A stretch of DNA of 64,000 bases from positions 411,452-475,451 of the forward strand of contig NZ_LZNS01000001.1 of NCBI RefSeq assembly GCF_001984575.1. Reading direction: 5' to 3'. The translations under genes and the position numbers were made by a program. This document shows, in pieces, positions 9,001-17,952 of this stretch (positions within the stretch are counted from its first letter, which is position 1; every line of letters starts with the position of its first letter). The notes under the pieces were generated by a model. The model did not search any database, was not told the origin of the DNA, and saw only the letters and a list, made by a program, of their open reading frames with translations. This DNA comes from Streptomyces sp. MP131-18 (GTDB lineage: Bacteria; Actinomycetota; Actinomycetes; Streptomycetales; Streptomycetaceae).

Positions 9001-12000
9001 ACGGCGAACTGCCCAGGTCGCTGTATGCGGAGCAGCCGTCGCCGCATGTGGACTGGTCCGGCGGCGCGGTGCAGCTGCTGGACCGGGCGCGTCCGTGGCC
9101 CGAACGTGATCGGCCGCGGCGGGCGGCGATCTCGTCGTTCGGCATCGGCGGCACCAATGCGCACGTGATCATCGAGCAGCCGTCGGACGTCGATGCGGAC
9201 ATCGATGCGGACGCGGATTCGGACGCCGGTCCCGGCCGGGGCCGGACCGAGGCGACGCACCGCGGGCCGGTCGGGCCGTGGCTGGTCAGCGGCAGCGACG
9301 AAGCCGGCCTGCGCGCCCACGCCGCGAAGCTGGCGGCCGAGCTGGCCGACGTGACCGGCGAGGACGCGCTGGACGTCGCATTCTCGCTGGCGACCACCAG
9401 GACACCACTGGCCCGCCGTGCGGCCGTGCTGGCCGACGGCGCCGACGGCCTGCTCGCGGGCTTGCGTGAGCTGGCCGACGGCGCCGACGGCCCGGCGCTG
9501 TACCGGGGCACCGCGCGCGGCAATCCGAAGGTGGCACTGCTGTGCGCGGGCCAGGGCACGCAACGGGCCGGGATGGGCCGCGAGCTGGCCGCGGCCTTTC
9601 CCGCGTTCGACGCGGCGTTCACCGAGCTGTGCGAGGAGTTCACGCCCTGGCTCGACCGGCCGTTGCTCACGGTGATCGACGACCCCGGGAGCGGTCTGCT
9701 GGACCGCACCGACTACGCGCAGCCCGCGCTGTTCGCCTTCGAGGTCGCCCTGCACGCGCTGCTCGCCGAGTGCGGCGTCCGACCGGACTACCTGGTCGGT
9801 CACTCGGTCGGTGAACTGGCCGCCGCCCACATCGCCGGCGTGTTCTCCCGCGCCGACGCGGTACGGCTCGTCGCCGCGCGCGGCCGTCTGATGGCGGCCC
9901 TGCCCGCCGGCGGTGCGATGATCGCGGTGCGCGCGCCGCTGGCCGACGTGGCGCACCGGCTCGACGAGGCGCGGGTCGCGGTGGCGGCGGTCAACGGGCC
10001 GGCGTCGATCGTGCTCTCCGGGGACGAGGCGGCGGTGACCGCGCTGGCCGCCCGGATCGGCGGCCCGGCCACCCGGCTCCGGGTGAGCCACGCGTTCCAC
10101 TCGCCGCTGCTCGATCCGATGCTGGCCGAGTTCCGCGCGGTCGCCGAGTCGGTGACCTACCACCGGCCGTCCGTTCCGGTGGTGTCCACGGTGACCGGCC
10201 GTCCCGAGCCGGGGGCGCTCGCCACCGCCGGCTACTGGGTACGGCAGGTGCGCGAGACGGTCCGGTTCGCCGACGCGGTGGAGTGGCTGGCGAACGAGGG
10301 CGTGACGGCCTTCGTCGAGGCCGGCCCCGCCGCCGCGCTCAGCGTGTCGGCGGAGGGCTGCGTGGCGCCGGACGCGGACGCGGTGTTCACCGCGTGCGCC
10401 GACTCCGAAGCGGCGCTGGCGGCGCTGGCCGCACTGCACGTGCACGGCGTGCCGGTGGACTGGCGGCCGGTGTACGCCGGCCGCCGTGCCCGGCGCCGCC
10501 CGCTGCCCACCTATCCGTTCCGGCGGCAGCGCTACTGGCTTGACGCCGTACGGCACCGGGCCCCGGCCGGCCATCCGCTGGTGGGCGAGCCGCAGCCGGA
10601 CGCCGACGGGCCCGGCGTCCGGCACACCGGCGTGCTGTCCACCGCTGACCAGCCCTGGCTCGCCGACCATGTGATCGGCGACCGGGTCCTCGTGCCCGCG
10701 ACGGTGTTCGCCGAGCTGGCCTGTGCCGCGGCCGGGGCGTCCGGCGCCGTGCGGCTGGCCGAGCTGGCCTTCCGGGAGCCGCTCGTCCTCTCCGCGGCGG
10801 GTCCCGTGCAGGTTCAGGTGGTCACAGGTGCGCCGGACGCGGCGGGGAGCCGCCCGGTCGCCGTCTGGGCCCGCACGGCCGACGCCACGGGGCCGTGGAC
10901 CCGGCACGCCACCGCGGCGATCTCCCCGGCCGCCGCGCCGCCCGCCGTTCCGGTGGGGGTGTGGCCGCCCGCGGGCGCGGCGGAGGTTCCGGTCGACTAT
11001 GCGCGCCTCGCCGCCTACGGCCATCGTTACGGGCCGGCGTTCCGCGTGGTGACCGCCCTGTGGCGACAGGGCACGGACCTCTTCGCCGAGCTGGCACTTC
11101 CGCCCGGGGAAGCGGCGACCGCCGGTTCGTACGCCCTGCATCCGGCCCTGCTCGACGCCGCGCTGCACGCGGCGCTGCTGGCCGAGCGACCGGACGAGCC
11201 GCGGGCCCCGCTCGCCTGCACCGGCGTGACCGTGCACGCGACCGGTGCGACCGCCGCGCGGGCCCGTCTTGAGCGGCTCGGACCGGAGGAGCTCCGGGTC
11301 ACCCTCACCGACCCGACCGGCCGGCCGCTCGCCGCGATCGAGTCGGTGGTCACCCGGGCGCTTCCGGCGGTGTCCGCCGCCCGTGCCGAGGTGTACCGGC
11401 CGACCTGGCGGCCCGCCACCGCGGCCGGCGACGCGGACCCCGAGCACGAACTGCTCGACGTGGCGCGCCTGGCCGCCCGCCTGCCAGGGGACACCGACCT
11501 GCCCGGGCGCGTCCTGGATCTCGTCACGGCCACGCTGGCACAGGTACGCGACTGGGTCTCCGACGCACGGCCCGGCCGCCTGGTGGTGCTCACCCACAAC
11601 GCCACAGGAGACGACCCGGACCTGGCCGAGGCCGCGGTCGCCGGACTCGTGCGCAGCGCCCAGTCCGAGCACCCCGGCCGGATCGTGCTGGCCGACCGCC
11701 GCGGCGGTCCCGCCTCCCCGGCGGCGCTGGACGCGGCGCTGCGCACCGGCGAACCCCAGGTCGCCCTCGGCGACGGGGTCGTCCTGGTACCCCGGCTGAC
11801 CGCCGCCGGCCCGCCGACCGCCGCGGCGCCCGCCCCGGACCCCGAGGGGACCGTGCTGATCACCGGCGGCACCGGCGCGCTCGGCGCGAGCCTCGCCCGG
11901 TACCTCGTGGCCGAACGCGGCGTGCGGCACCTGCTGCTGGCCGGCCGGAGCGGCCGGGTCCCGGCGTGGGCGGCGGACCTGCCGGCGAAGGTGCGCGCGG

Positions 12001-13784
12001 TGGCGTGCGACGTGAGCGAGCGGGCGGCCGTCGGCGCACTGGTCGCGGACTGCCGGCCGGCGCTGACCGCCGTGTTCCATCTCGCCGGGGTGGTGGACGA
12101 CGGCGTGGTGGACGGCATGACCCCGCAGCGGGTGGCAGCCGTGCTGGGGGCGAAGGCGGCCGGCGCCTGGCACCTGCACGAGGCGACCAGGGATCTCGGG
12201 CTGTCCGCGTTCGTGCTGTACTCCTCCGCCGCCGGCGTGCTCGGCCGGCCGGGGCAGTCGAACTACGCGGCCGCGAACGGGTTTCTCGACGCGCTCGCCC
12301 GGCAACGGGTCGCGCACGGGCTGCCCGCGCAGGCTCTGGCCTGGGGTCCGTGGTCCACTGCGGACGGCGCGGGCATGGCGGGCCGGATCGCGCGCGGGCT
12401 CGGCGAGGACGGCGTGCTGCCGGTCACCGAGCAAGAGGGCATCGGCCTGCTCGACGCCGCGCTGCGCACGACGGAGCCGGTGCTCGTGCCGGTCCCGCTG
12501 GACCTCACCGCCCTCGGCGGCCCGTCCGCACCGCCGGTCCTCGCGGATCTGCTGCCGGGGCGGCCGGACCCGGACCAGCCCGTCACCGCGCCGCCGGCCG
12601 CCGAGCAGGCGCCGGGCGCCTGGCGCGAGCGACTCGCCGCCGTTCCGGCGCCGGAGCGCGAAACCGTGCTGGCCGGGCTGATCCGTGCGGAGCTGGCCGC
12701 GGTACTGGGCTTCGCGGACCCGTCCGCGTTCCCCGACGACCGCGAGTTCGGACAGCTCGGCTTCGATTCCCTGACCGCGGTGCAGGTCCGTAACCGGCTC
12801 AGCGCGTTCACGCGCGTGCGGCTGGCGCCGACGGTCGTTCTCGATCACCCGACGCTCCGGGCGCTGGCCGCGCACGTCCACGCCGCGCTGCTCGACGCCG
12901 GTGGCCTGCCGGAGACCGGGAACGAGGCGGAGACCGGGCCCCGAGCCGGGGGCCAGGCTCCCCCGCCGTCCTACGGGTTCAGCGCCGTCCACCACCGCGT
13001 CCTGCGCGAGCAGGGCCCGCTGGAGGCCATGGCGCTGCGCTACCTGGCGTCCTACGCCTTGCCGTCCTTCCCCGCGGCCGAGCGCGCCCGGTATGCCGTC
13101 GCACCGGTTCGGCTCGCCCACGGCGAGGGCACCGCGCTCGCGTACATCCCGGATTACCTCACGCCCTACCGCCGCGTCCCCAGCGGCCTGGCCGAGCAGT
13201 TCGACGGCGAACGCGAGCTGTTCCTGCTCGAACATCCCGGGTTCGGCGACCGCCGGGCGGTCCCGGACAGTGTGGCCACGCTGGTGCGCACGCATGCCGA
13301 CGCGGTGCTCGCCCTGCCCACCGGCCGACCGGTCGTCCTCGTCGGCTACTGTGCCGGCGGCACCATCGCGCACGCCGTGGCCCGGCACCTCGCGCGGGCG
13401 GGCCGGCCGCCGGCCGGCGTGGTCCTGCTCGACTCCGACGCCGCCGTGCTGCGCCGCGACGACGCGCGGGCGCTGGCCCTGGTGGCCGCCGGTGCCGGCC
13501 TGCCCGACGACGTGGCCGACCAGTTCGACGACTCGTTGCTGATCACCGGCGGCGGTTACGCGCGGGTGCTGGAGGACTGGCGCCCCGAACCGTCACCGGT
13601 CCCGGCCCTCCTGCTCCGCGGCCGGCCGACGGCGGAGATGCGGCGGATCGACCCCGGCCGGGACTGGCAGCCGCACTGGCCGCTGCCGCACGACGCGGTC
13701 GACGTCCCCGGCGACCACTACTCCGTCGTCCACCGCGACGCCGAAACGACGGCCGCGGCGATCCGCGCCTGGCTGAGCGCGTGA
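6051..13784 (+). CDS. Modular type I polyketide synthase: AL-ACP-KS-AT-DH-KR-ACP-TE
   Basis: 2577 residues from ATG 6051, which has GGAGGT 7 bases upstream. Order: acyl-AMP/CoA ligase (A3 motif YTSGTSG near 171); ACP1 with Ser563; KS with Cys790 in DTACSSS and both His motifs; AT with Ser1252 in GHSVGE and an HAFH motif, predicting malonyl-CoA; DH with His1540 in HVIGDRVLVP and DAALH; KR with GGTGALG, Tyr2072 and a VDD motif (B-type, predicted D-hydroxyl); ACP2 with Ser2240 in FDS; TE with Asp, GDH His and Cys2434 in GYCAGG. There is no ER or MT. A free carboxylic acid would be activated, extended once (or iteratively), reduced, dehydrated and released. The Cys nucleophile is unusual. The halogenase starts 53 bases downstream. 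Confidence 0.93.
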   Translation: MDMDVAEATEVRPVPELLAENALRHGGKLAFADDRRGVSWAELERRTARLAARLEVGRGAAVVFCLDNGVELVEGLLATVRAAAVGVPLSSRGTDAELAALVADCDPAVLVTDRRNLPRIARLTAGRSPRLVVTGAGPVPDNASRFEDLAAGGAAAPRDDLGLDEPAWLLYTSGTSGAPRAAVASQRSALWTPVACYLPRLELSAADRLLWPLPLAHTYAHSLCVLGTTVAGASARITAAPDPAELVRLIDEFAPTVLGGVPLTYQQLLDAGLGAVPSLRVCVTAGAPSAPDLREQVEERFGAPLLDGYGSTETCGKIAMEAVGGPRMRGSSGPPVPGTDVRLVDPETGRDAAGAEGELWVRGPGVMLGYHNRPEATADALRDGWYRTGDLGRLDAQGCLTVTGRVNDRIVRGGENVDPAEVERVLLGLPGVRDAAVVARAHPLLGEVPVAFVVPAEQTLDPAGLLRACAALLSAHKVPEDVLFTPAVPRTAAGKPRRAVLREALAGRPAGPTLERLADRTPGERLAALTDLVCTETAAIRGTAAAPGDRDARTAFADLGLTSMDAMALWHRISLRTGLRLPATLVWDHPTAAAVAAYLDTRLHGRAPAPAPPRRGPGAEPVAIVAVGCRYPGEVRSPEDLWRLVADGVDATGDFPADRGWDVDALHHPDPDRIGTTYTRRGGFLTDAADFDPLFFGISPREALATDPQHRLLLEVAWETLERAGMPAASVRGTSTGVYVGLMHASYGSRLSRHELESHIGIGSSGSVASGRISYVLGLRGPAMTVDTACSSSLVAMDLAAAALRAGECTLALAGGVTVMSSPRPFIAFSRQRGLSPDGRCRSFAAGADGTAWAEGVGLVLLEKLSDARRNGHPVLAVLRGSAVNSDGASNGLTAPNGEAQRDLIRLALADAGLRAADVDVVEGHGTGTALGDPIEAGALLATYGQGRGPDDPVWLGSVKSNLGHAQAAAGVAGVIKMIEAMRHGELPRSLYAEQPSPHVDWSGGAVQLLDRARPWPERDRPRRAAISSFGIGGTNAHVIIEQPSDVDADIDADADSDAGPGRGRTEATHRGPVGPWLVSGSDEAGLRAHAAKLAAELADVTGEDALDVAFSLATTRTPLARRAAVLADGADGLLAGLRELADGADGPALYRGTARGNPKVALLCAGQGTQRAGMGRELAAAFPAFDAAFTELCEEFTPWLDRPLLTVIDDPGSGLLDRTDYAQPALFAFEVALHALLAECGVRPDYLVGHSVGELAAAHIAGVFSRADAVRLVAARGRLMAALPAGGAMIAVRAPLADVAHRLDEARVAVAAVNGPASIVLSGDEAAVTALAARIGGPATRLRVSHAFHSPLLDPMLAEFRAVAESVTYHRPSVPVVSTVTGRPEPGALATAGYWVRQVRETVRFADAVEWLANEGVTAFVEAGPAAALSVSAEGCVAPDADAVFTACADSEAALAALAALHVHGVPVDWRPVYAGRRARRRPLPTYPFRRQRYWLDAVRHRAPAGHPLVGEPQPDADGPGVRHTGVLSTADQPWLADHVIGDRVLVPATVFAELACAAAGASGAVRLAELAFREPLVLSAAGPVQVQVVTGAPDAAGSRPVAVWARTADATGPWTRHATAAISPAAAPPAVPVGVWPPAGAAEVPVDYARLAAYGHRYGPAFRVVTALWRQGTDLFAELALPPGEAATAGSYALHPALLDAALHAALLAERPDEPRAPLACTGVTVHATGATAARARLERLGPEELRVTLTDPTGRPLAAIESVVTRALPAVSAARAEVYRPTWRPATAAGDADPEHELLDVARLAARLPGDTDLPGRVLDLVTATLAQVRDWVSDARPGRLVVLTHNATGDDPDLAEAAVAGLVRSAQSEHPGRIVLADRRGGPASPAALDAALRTGEPQVALGDGVVLVPRLTAAGPPTAAAPAPDPEGTVLITGGTGALGASLARYLVAERGVRHLLLAGRSGRVPAWAADLPAKVRAVACDVSERAAVGALVADCRPALTAVFHLAGVVDDGVVDGMTPQRVAAVLGAKAAGAWHLHEATRDLGLSAFVLYSSAAGVLGRPGQSNYAAANGFLDALARQRVAHGLPAQALAWGPWSTADGAGMAGRIARGLGEDGVLPVTEQEGIGLLDAALRTTEPVLVPVPLDLTALGGPSAPPVLADLLPGRPDPDQPVTAPPAAEQAPGAWRERLAAVPAPERETVLAGLIRAELAAVLGFADPSAFPDDREFGQLGFDSLTAVQVRNRLSAFTRVRLAPTVVLDHPTLRALAAHVHAALLDAGGLPETGNEAETGPRAGGQAPPPSYGFSAVHHRVLREQGPLEAMALRYLASYALPSFPAAERARYAVAPVRLAHGEGTALAYIPDYLTPYRRVPSGLAEQFDGERELFLLEHPGFGDRRAVPDSVATLVRTHADAVLALPTGRPVVLVGYCAGGTIAHAVARHLARAGRPPAGVVLLDSDAAVLRRDDARALALVAAGAGLPDDVADQFDDSLLITGGGYARVLEDWRPEPSPVPALLLRGRPTAEMRRIDPGRDWQPHWPLPHDAVDVPGDHYSVVHRDAETTAAAIRAWLSA

Positions 13785-13837
13785 CGGCGAGTGGGCACCA
13801 GGCATGAGAACGAACGCATGAGAACAGGAGGTCCTGG

Positions 13838-15310
13838 ATGACCCCGGAGTACGACCTGATCGTGGTGGGCGGCGGGCCGGCCGGCTCGACCGCCGCGACC
13901 GCCGTGGCCATGCGCGGCCACCGGGTGCTGCTCCTGGAACGGGAGACCTTCCCGAGATACCAGATCGGTGAGTCGCTGCTGCCCGCCACCGTGCACGGGC
14001 TGTGCCGCATCCTCGGCGTCGCCGACGAGGTCGCCCGGGCCGGCTTCACGCTCAAACGCGGCGGCACGATGCGCTGGGGGCGGGACCCGCGGCCGTGGCA
14101 GTTCTCCTTCTCCATGACGCCCCGGCTGTCCGAGCCCACGGCAACCGCCTTCCAGGTGGAACGTTCCCGGTTCGACGAGATCCTGCTGCGCAACGCCGGC
14201 CGCGTCGGCGTCGAGGTACGGGAGGGCAGCCCGGTGCGCCGTCTGGTCGCCGACGCTGAGCGGGTGCGCGGCGTCGAGTACACCGACCCCGGAGGAAACC
14301 GGCGCACGGCGCACGCCCGGTTCGTCTTCGACGCGTCCGGCAACACCAGCAGGCTCCAGGGCCAGGTCGGCGGGGCGCGCGTGTACTCCGAGTTCTTCCG
14401 CAATCTCGCCGTCTTCGGCTACTACGCGGGCGGGCGCCGGCTTCCCGCGCCGAACAGCGGCAACATCTTCTGCGCCGCTTTCGACGCCGGCTGGCTCTGG
14501 TACATCCCGCTGCGCGACGACCTGACCAGCGTCGGTGCCGTCATCGCGCCGGAACACGTCCCGGCGGTCCAGCGCGATCCGCGCGCCGCCTGGCAGGACA
14601 TGATCCGGGCCTGCCCCGAGGTCGACCGGCTGGTGGCGGACGTGCCGGTCGCGACCGAGCCGCCGTACGACCGGGTGCGGGTGCGCAAGGACTACTCCTA
14701 CTGGAAGAAGACGTTCTGGGCACCCGGCATCGCGCTGGTCGGCGACTCCGCATGCTTCGTCGATCCGGTGCTGTCCTCAGGCGTGCACCTGGCCACCTAC
14801 GGCGCCCTGCTGGCCGCCCGCGCGGTGAATGCCGACCTGGACGGCAGCGTGCCCGAGGCGCGCGGCTTCGCCGAGTTCGAGGCGCGCTACCGCCGCGAGT
14901 ACGGCGTGTTCTACGAGTTCCTCATGGCGTTCTACGACATGGAACGCAACGAGCACTCGTACTTCTGGTCGGCGAAGAAGGTCACCCACGTGGACACCGG
15001 CGAGGCGGCCGCGTTCGCCGAGCTGGCCGGCGGGCTGGTGTCCGGCGACGCGGCGGTGGTCGGCACCCGGCAGCTCGGCGCGCACTGGCGTGCCGCGGCG
15101 GCCGAACTGGACAGTGCGGTGGGCCGGCTGGCGACCGCGGACGACCGCATCAATCCGCTGCTTGCCGCCCGCGTCGTCGGCGAGACCTTCCGTACCGGCA
15201 ACGAACTCCAGGAACAGGCGCTTTACGGCGGCCCGCTCGACGCCCCAGGACCGACCGCCCCGGGAGGACTCGCCGTCACCACGGATGGTCTGGCCTGGAC
15301 CGTGCCATGA
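13838..15310 (+). CDS. FADH2-dependent halogenase
   Basis: 490 residues, ATG with AGGAGG 9 bases upstream. It has an N-terminal FAD-binding GGGPAG, the FPRYQIGESLLP segment, and the halogenase hallmark W-x-W-x-I as Trp219-Leu-Trp221 in WLWYIP. The GDSACFVDP motif lies later in the flavin domain. Length and motifs fit the group that includes enzymes acting on phenolic or carrier-bound substrates rather than free tryptophan. It needs a flavin reductase, which is not encoded nearby. Position directly behind the PKS suggests chlorination or bromination of the polyketide or of the type III PKS phenol/pyrone. Substrate and halide are inference. Confidence 0.88.
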   Translation: MTPEYDLIVVGGGPAGSTAATAVAMRGHRVLLLERETFPRYQIGESLLPATVHGLCRILGVADEVARAGFTLKRGGTMRWGRDPRPWQFSFSMTPRLSEPTATAFQVERSRFDEILLRNAGRVGVEVREGSPVRRLVADAERVRGVEYTDPGGNRRTAHARFVFDASGNTSRLQGQVGGARVYSEFFRNLAVFGYYAGGRRLPAPNSGNIFCAAFDAGWLWYIPLRDDLTSVGAVIAPEHVPAVQRDPRAAWQDMIRACPEVDRLVADVPVATEPPYDRVRVRKDYSYWKKTFWAPGIALVGDSACFVDPVLSSGVHLATYGALLAARAVNADLDGSVPEARGFAEFEARYRREYGVFYEFLMAFYDMERNEHSYFWSAKKVTHVDTGEAAAFAELAGGLVSGDAAVVGTRQLGAHWRAAAAELDSAVGRLATADDRINPLLAARVVGETFRTGNELQEQALYGGPLDAPGPTAPGGLAVTTDGLAWTVP

Positions 15311-15461
15311 GACGAAGTGCCCGTGTTGTCCACCGGGGCGGGGCAATGCCCGGACGGCACGCCGGCCGGGCGCCCACGGCGAGGTGCGCGGGCCATGTCA
15401 CAGGGCGGCGGGTTACGTCGTCTCAGGGGTGCAACCACTGACGACCCCAGAGGAGCAGGCC

Positions 15462-15935
15462 ATGGACGCGCGACCGCACCGCTTCGCCGGCCCGACCGCC
15501 GGCAGGACCACCGAGCACTTCGTACCGGCGGGCAAGGTGCTCAAGGACTCGCCGCTGCCGACCGCGACGCAGGAGCTGGTGGCGCTGCGCGTGAGTCAGA
15601 TCAACGGCTGCGCCGTCTGCGTCGACATGCACACCAGGGAAGCCGCCGCGGCGGGCGAGACCCCGGTGCGGCTGGACCTGGTCGCGGTATGGCGGGAGGC
15701 CACGGTCTTCACCGGGGCCGAGCGTGCCGCGCTGGAGCTCGCGGAGCAGGGGGCCCGGGTCGCGGACACGGCCAACGGGGTCAGCGAGGCGGCGTGGGCG
15801 TACGCCGCCGAGCACTACGACGAGCAGCAGCTCGCCGCCCTGATGATCCTGGTCTCTTTCATGAACACGGCAAACCGGCTGAGCATCATGACCCAGCAGC
15901 CGGCCGGCACCTACGGACCCGATCAGTTCCGCTGA
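15462..15935 (+). CDS. Carboxymuconolactone decarboxylase / AhpD-like protein
   Basis: 157 residues, ATG with GAGGAG upstream. The redox motif C-x2-C-x3-H is present as Cys50, Cys53 and His57 in NGCAVCVDMH, so the AhpD-type peroxidase or disulfide-reductase branch is more likely than true decarboxylase. The helical C-terminal half (MILVSFMNTANRLS) matches the family. It lies 151 bases after the halogenase on the same strand, so it could belong to the polyketide locus or be a stand-alone oxidative-stress gene. It is convergent with the FAD oxidase. Confidence 0.88.
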   Translation: MDARPHRFAGPTAGRTTEHFVPAGKVLKDSPLPTATQELVALRVSQINGCAVCVDMHTREAAAAGETPVRLDLVAVWREATVFTGAERAALELAEQGARVADTANGVSEAAWAYAAEHYDEQQLAALMILVSFMNTANRLSIMTQQPAGTYGPDQFR

Positions 15936-16023
15936 ACGGCACCGGCACCGGCACCGGCGGCACCTGGCCCGGGCGCGCGGGCGCAGCGGACTCAGGTACG
16001 CCGTCGGACCGCGGCATGCCGGG

Positions 16024-17766
16024 TCAGGGCGCGAGCAACGCGTCGAGGAACGTGTTGCCGAACACGCCGTGCGGGTCGAGCTCGTGCAGCAGCCGGGTGC
16101 CCTCCGCCCACTGCGCGGTCCCGAACGAGGCCGGTACGACCGAGTGGATCACCTCGCGGTCGGCCCACGCCGCGGTGTCGGTGTAGCCCCAGCCTTTGGA
16201 CCACTCGACGCGGACCAGCGCGTGCCCGCCGTCGAATGCCGCCAGGCAGAAGCGTTCCAGCTCGCGGTAGAACTCGGGGGCGCCCGGGGTGCCCGGCAGG
16301 GTGAGGACGTCCACCCAGACCGCGCAGTCGAACTCCGGGTGGTCCTGATGCGGGCGGACCACCGACAGCAGCGGCGGACGCGCGCCGGGTACGGCGACGT
16401 CCACCGGCTGGTCGAGGCCGCCGACGCGGATCTCCACCTGCCCGTTCACGGGGAACCGTCCGTTCCTGGCCCACGCCGCCAGCCGCTCCCGGTAGAAGCC
16501 GGCGAACTCCGAGATCACGCGCTGCACGTCCGCGCGCCTGGTGAGGATGGCGTAGCCGTTAGCCGTCTCCCGCAGCGTGGTGGGCCGCAGGTAGAACATC
16601 AGGTGGTGGGAGGCTCCCCACAGGTCCTTCGACAGCGTCGCCGTCAGCCCGCTCGCCGCAACCGTGTACTGCAACGCGCCCAGTTCGGGCGCGAGATACC
16701 AGGCGGCGTCGGCGACCAGGCGCCCGGCGAGCCGGGACACGACCGTCGGCACCGAGTCGCTGAACGGGTAGTTGTACGGGCCGGTCACCGGCCGCGACGT
16801 CGCCGGACGCTGCGGGCTGAGGCTCCACACCTTCAGCCAGGGCCGGTCCGTGAAGGCGAACCAGATCGTCTCCACGCGCCCGGCCGTGGCGAGGAAGTCG
16901 GCGAACGTGCGCCCGCCGGCGGCGGCCTCGCTGCCGGGCGCGGCGAACAACTCGTCGGCCGGCACATCGACACGGCTGACGCAGCGCATCGCGCTCTCCT
17001 CCCCCGTTTGCAGCACGGCCTCGACCACGAAGCCGCGCCCGAGGTGGGCGGCGAGCACGTCGCACGCGGCGTCCGTACCGCGGGTGAACGTGCGCAGCAC
17101 GTACCTGCCGCTCGCCGCGTCCCACACCACGGCCGTCAGCTCGAGTACGAGGTTGCTGAGACTGCCGTAGGTGTGGCCGGGCCGTGCGGCCTCGCCTTCG
17201 GCCGGAACGCTGGTGCCGTGGGCGTCGATGGCGAGCGTGCCGCCCAGCGTCAGCTCGCCCGGCGCCGGCGTGTTGGTCACCCCGAGGCCGTGGTCGGCGA
17301 GGAAGCCGAGCAGCGCTTCCAGCGTCACGCCCGTCTGTGCGCGGACCGCGCCGGGCACGCCAGCGGGAGGCGTCGCCAGCTCCGTCGCGGTCAGGTGGGT
17401 CGTGGTGTCGACCAGCAGCACCCGGGCGTCCACGTCGGTGCCTGAGGTGATCGTCAGCGGCGACCAGGTGTGGGCCTTGCCGCGCGCACGCAGCCGCCAG
17501 CCCGCCGTGCGGGCCCAGTTGGCGAGGTCGGCGATCTGCTGACCGTCGCTCGGTGCGCAGGTCCACAGGCCGGGGTGGGCGATTTCGCCTGCCCAGTTCA
17601 GATACGGGGAACGGTAGGGGTCCAGACCGCCGGGCAGCGAGGGCGCCGGGATCTCCGCGGCGGCCCGCGCGGTGGCGGCGTGGGCCGTGAGGCCCAGGGC
17701 TCCGGCGGCGGCGGCCGCTGTGCGCAGCACGCCGCGCCGGGAGGGTAATTCGGGTGATGTCGGCAT
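16024..17766 (-). CDS. Tat-exported FAD-linked oxidase, cholesterol oxidase (VAO family)-like
   Basis: 580 residues from ATG 17766. A twin-arginine signal (RRGVLRTAAAAAGALG) starts near residue 10. The FAD-binding PCMH-type domain follows, with ANWARTAGWRLRARGKAHTW and GVTNTPAPGELTLGGTLAIDAHGTS elements. The C-terminal half resembles the substrate-binding domain of covalent-flavin cholesterol oxidases such as the Brevibacterium type II enzyme. It would oxidise an alcohol, perhaps a sterol, outside the cytoplasm and make hydrogen peroxide. The frame continues 282 codons upstream into the MerR gene, which is a shadow. Sterol versus pathway substrate cannot be decided from sequence. Confidence 0.8.
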   Translation of the reverse strand: MPTSPELPSRRGVLRTAAAAAGALGLTAHAATARAAAEIPAPSLPGGLDPYRSPYLNWAGEIAHPGLWTCAPSDGQQIADLANWARTAGWRLRARGKAHTWSPLTITSGTDVDARVLLVDTTTHLTATELATPPAGVPGAVRAQTGVTLEALLGFLADHGLGVTNTPAPGELTLGGTLAIDAHGTSVPAEGEAARPGHTYGSLSNLVLELTAVVWDAASGRYVLRTFTRGTDAACDVLAAHLGRGFVVEAVLQTGEESAMRCVSRVDVPADELFAAPGSEAAAGGRTFADFLATAGRVETIWFAFTDRPWLKVWSLSPQRPATSRPVTGPYNYPFSDSVPTVVSRLAGRLVADAAWYLAPELGALQYTVAASGLTATLSKDLWGASHHLMFYLRPTTLRETANGYAILTRRADVQRVISEFAGFYRERLAAWARNGRFPVNGQVEIRVGGLDQPVDVAVPGARPPLLSVVRPHQDHPEFDCAVWVDVLTLPGTPGAPEFYRELERFCLAAFDGGHALVRVEWSKGWGYTDTAAWADREVIHSVVPASFGTAQWAEGTRLLHELDPHGVFGNTFLDALLAP

Positions 17767-17914
17767 ACAACGGAAGGTAGACAGTCGGGCGGGCGGTGGG
17801 AAGAGAGCACCGCCGGTTCGGGCCATCGCCATGTGCGCCACCGGGGCGGCCGCGCCGACGGGCGTTCGCCCGCGCCACGCCGGATAGCCTGCCGGTGCCC
17901 CAGGAAAAAGGAGC

Positions 17915-17945
17915 TTGAGTCTCCAGCGGCTGGAGGGTCGACGGT
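17915..17945 (+). promoter_or_regulatory. MerR-type promoter with CTCCAG operator
   Basis: TTGAGT at 17915-17920 as -35, a perfect palindrome CTCCAG-CGG-CTGGAG at 17921-17935, then GACGGT at 17940-17945 as -10, giving a 19-bp spacer. The long spacer with an inverted repeat is the standard MerR-family arrangement. The GTG start of the regulator falls 7 bases past the -10, predicting a leaderless, autoregulated transcript. Confidence 0.75.
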
Positions 17946-17952
17946 TGACACC

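Noticed and set aside
8427..13388. 1653-codon open frame antisense to the type I PKS
   Set aside because: Long open antisense frames are a normal by-product of very high third-position GC. It shows no recognisable domain, while the plus strand has complete PKS motifs.
15936..16023. GGCACC repeats after the AhpD-like gene
   Set aside because: Only three or four short imperfect units; treated as chance sequence.
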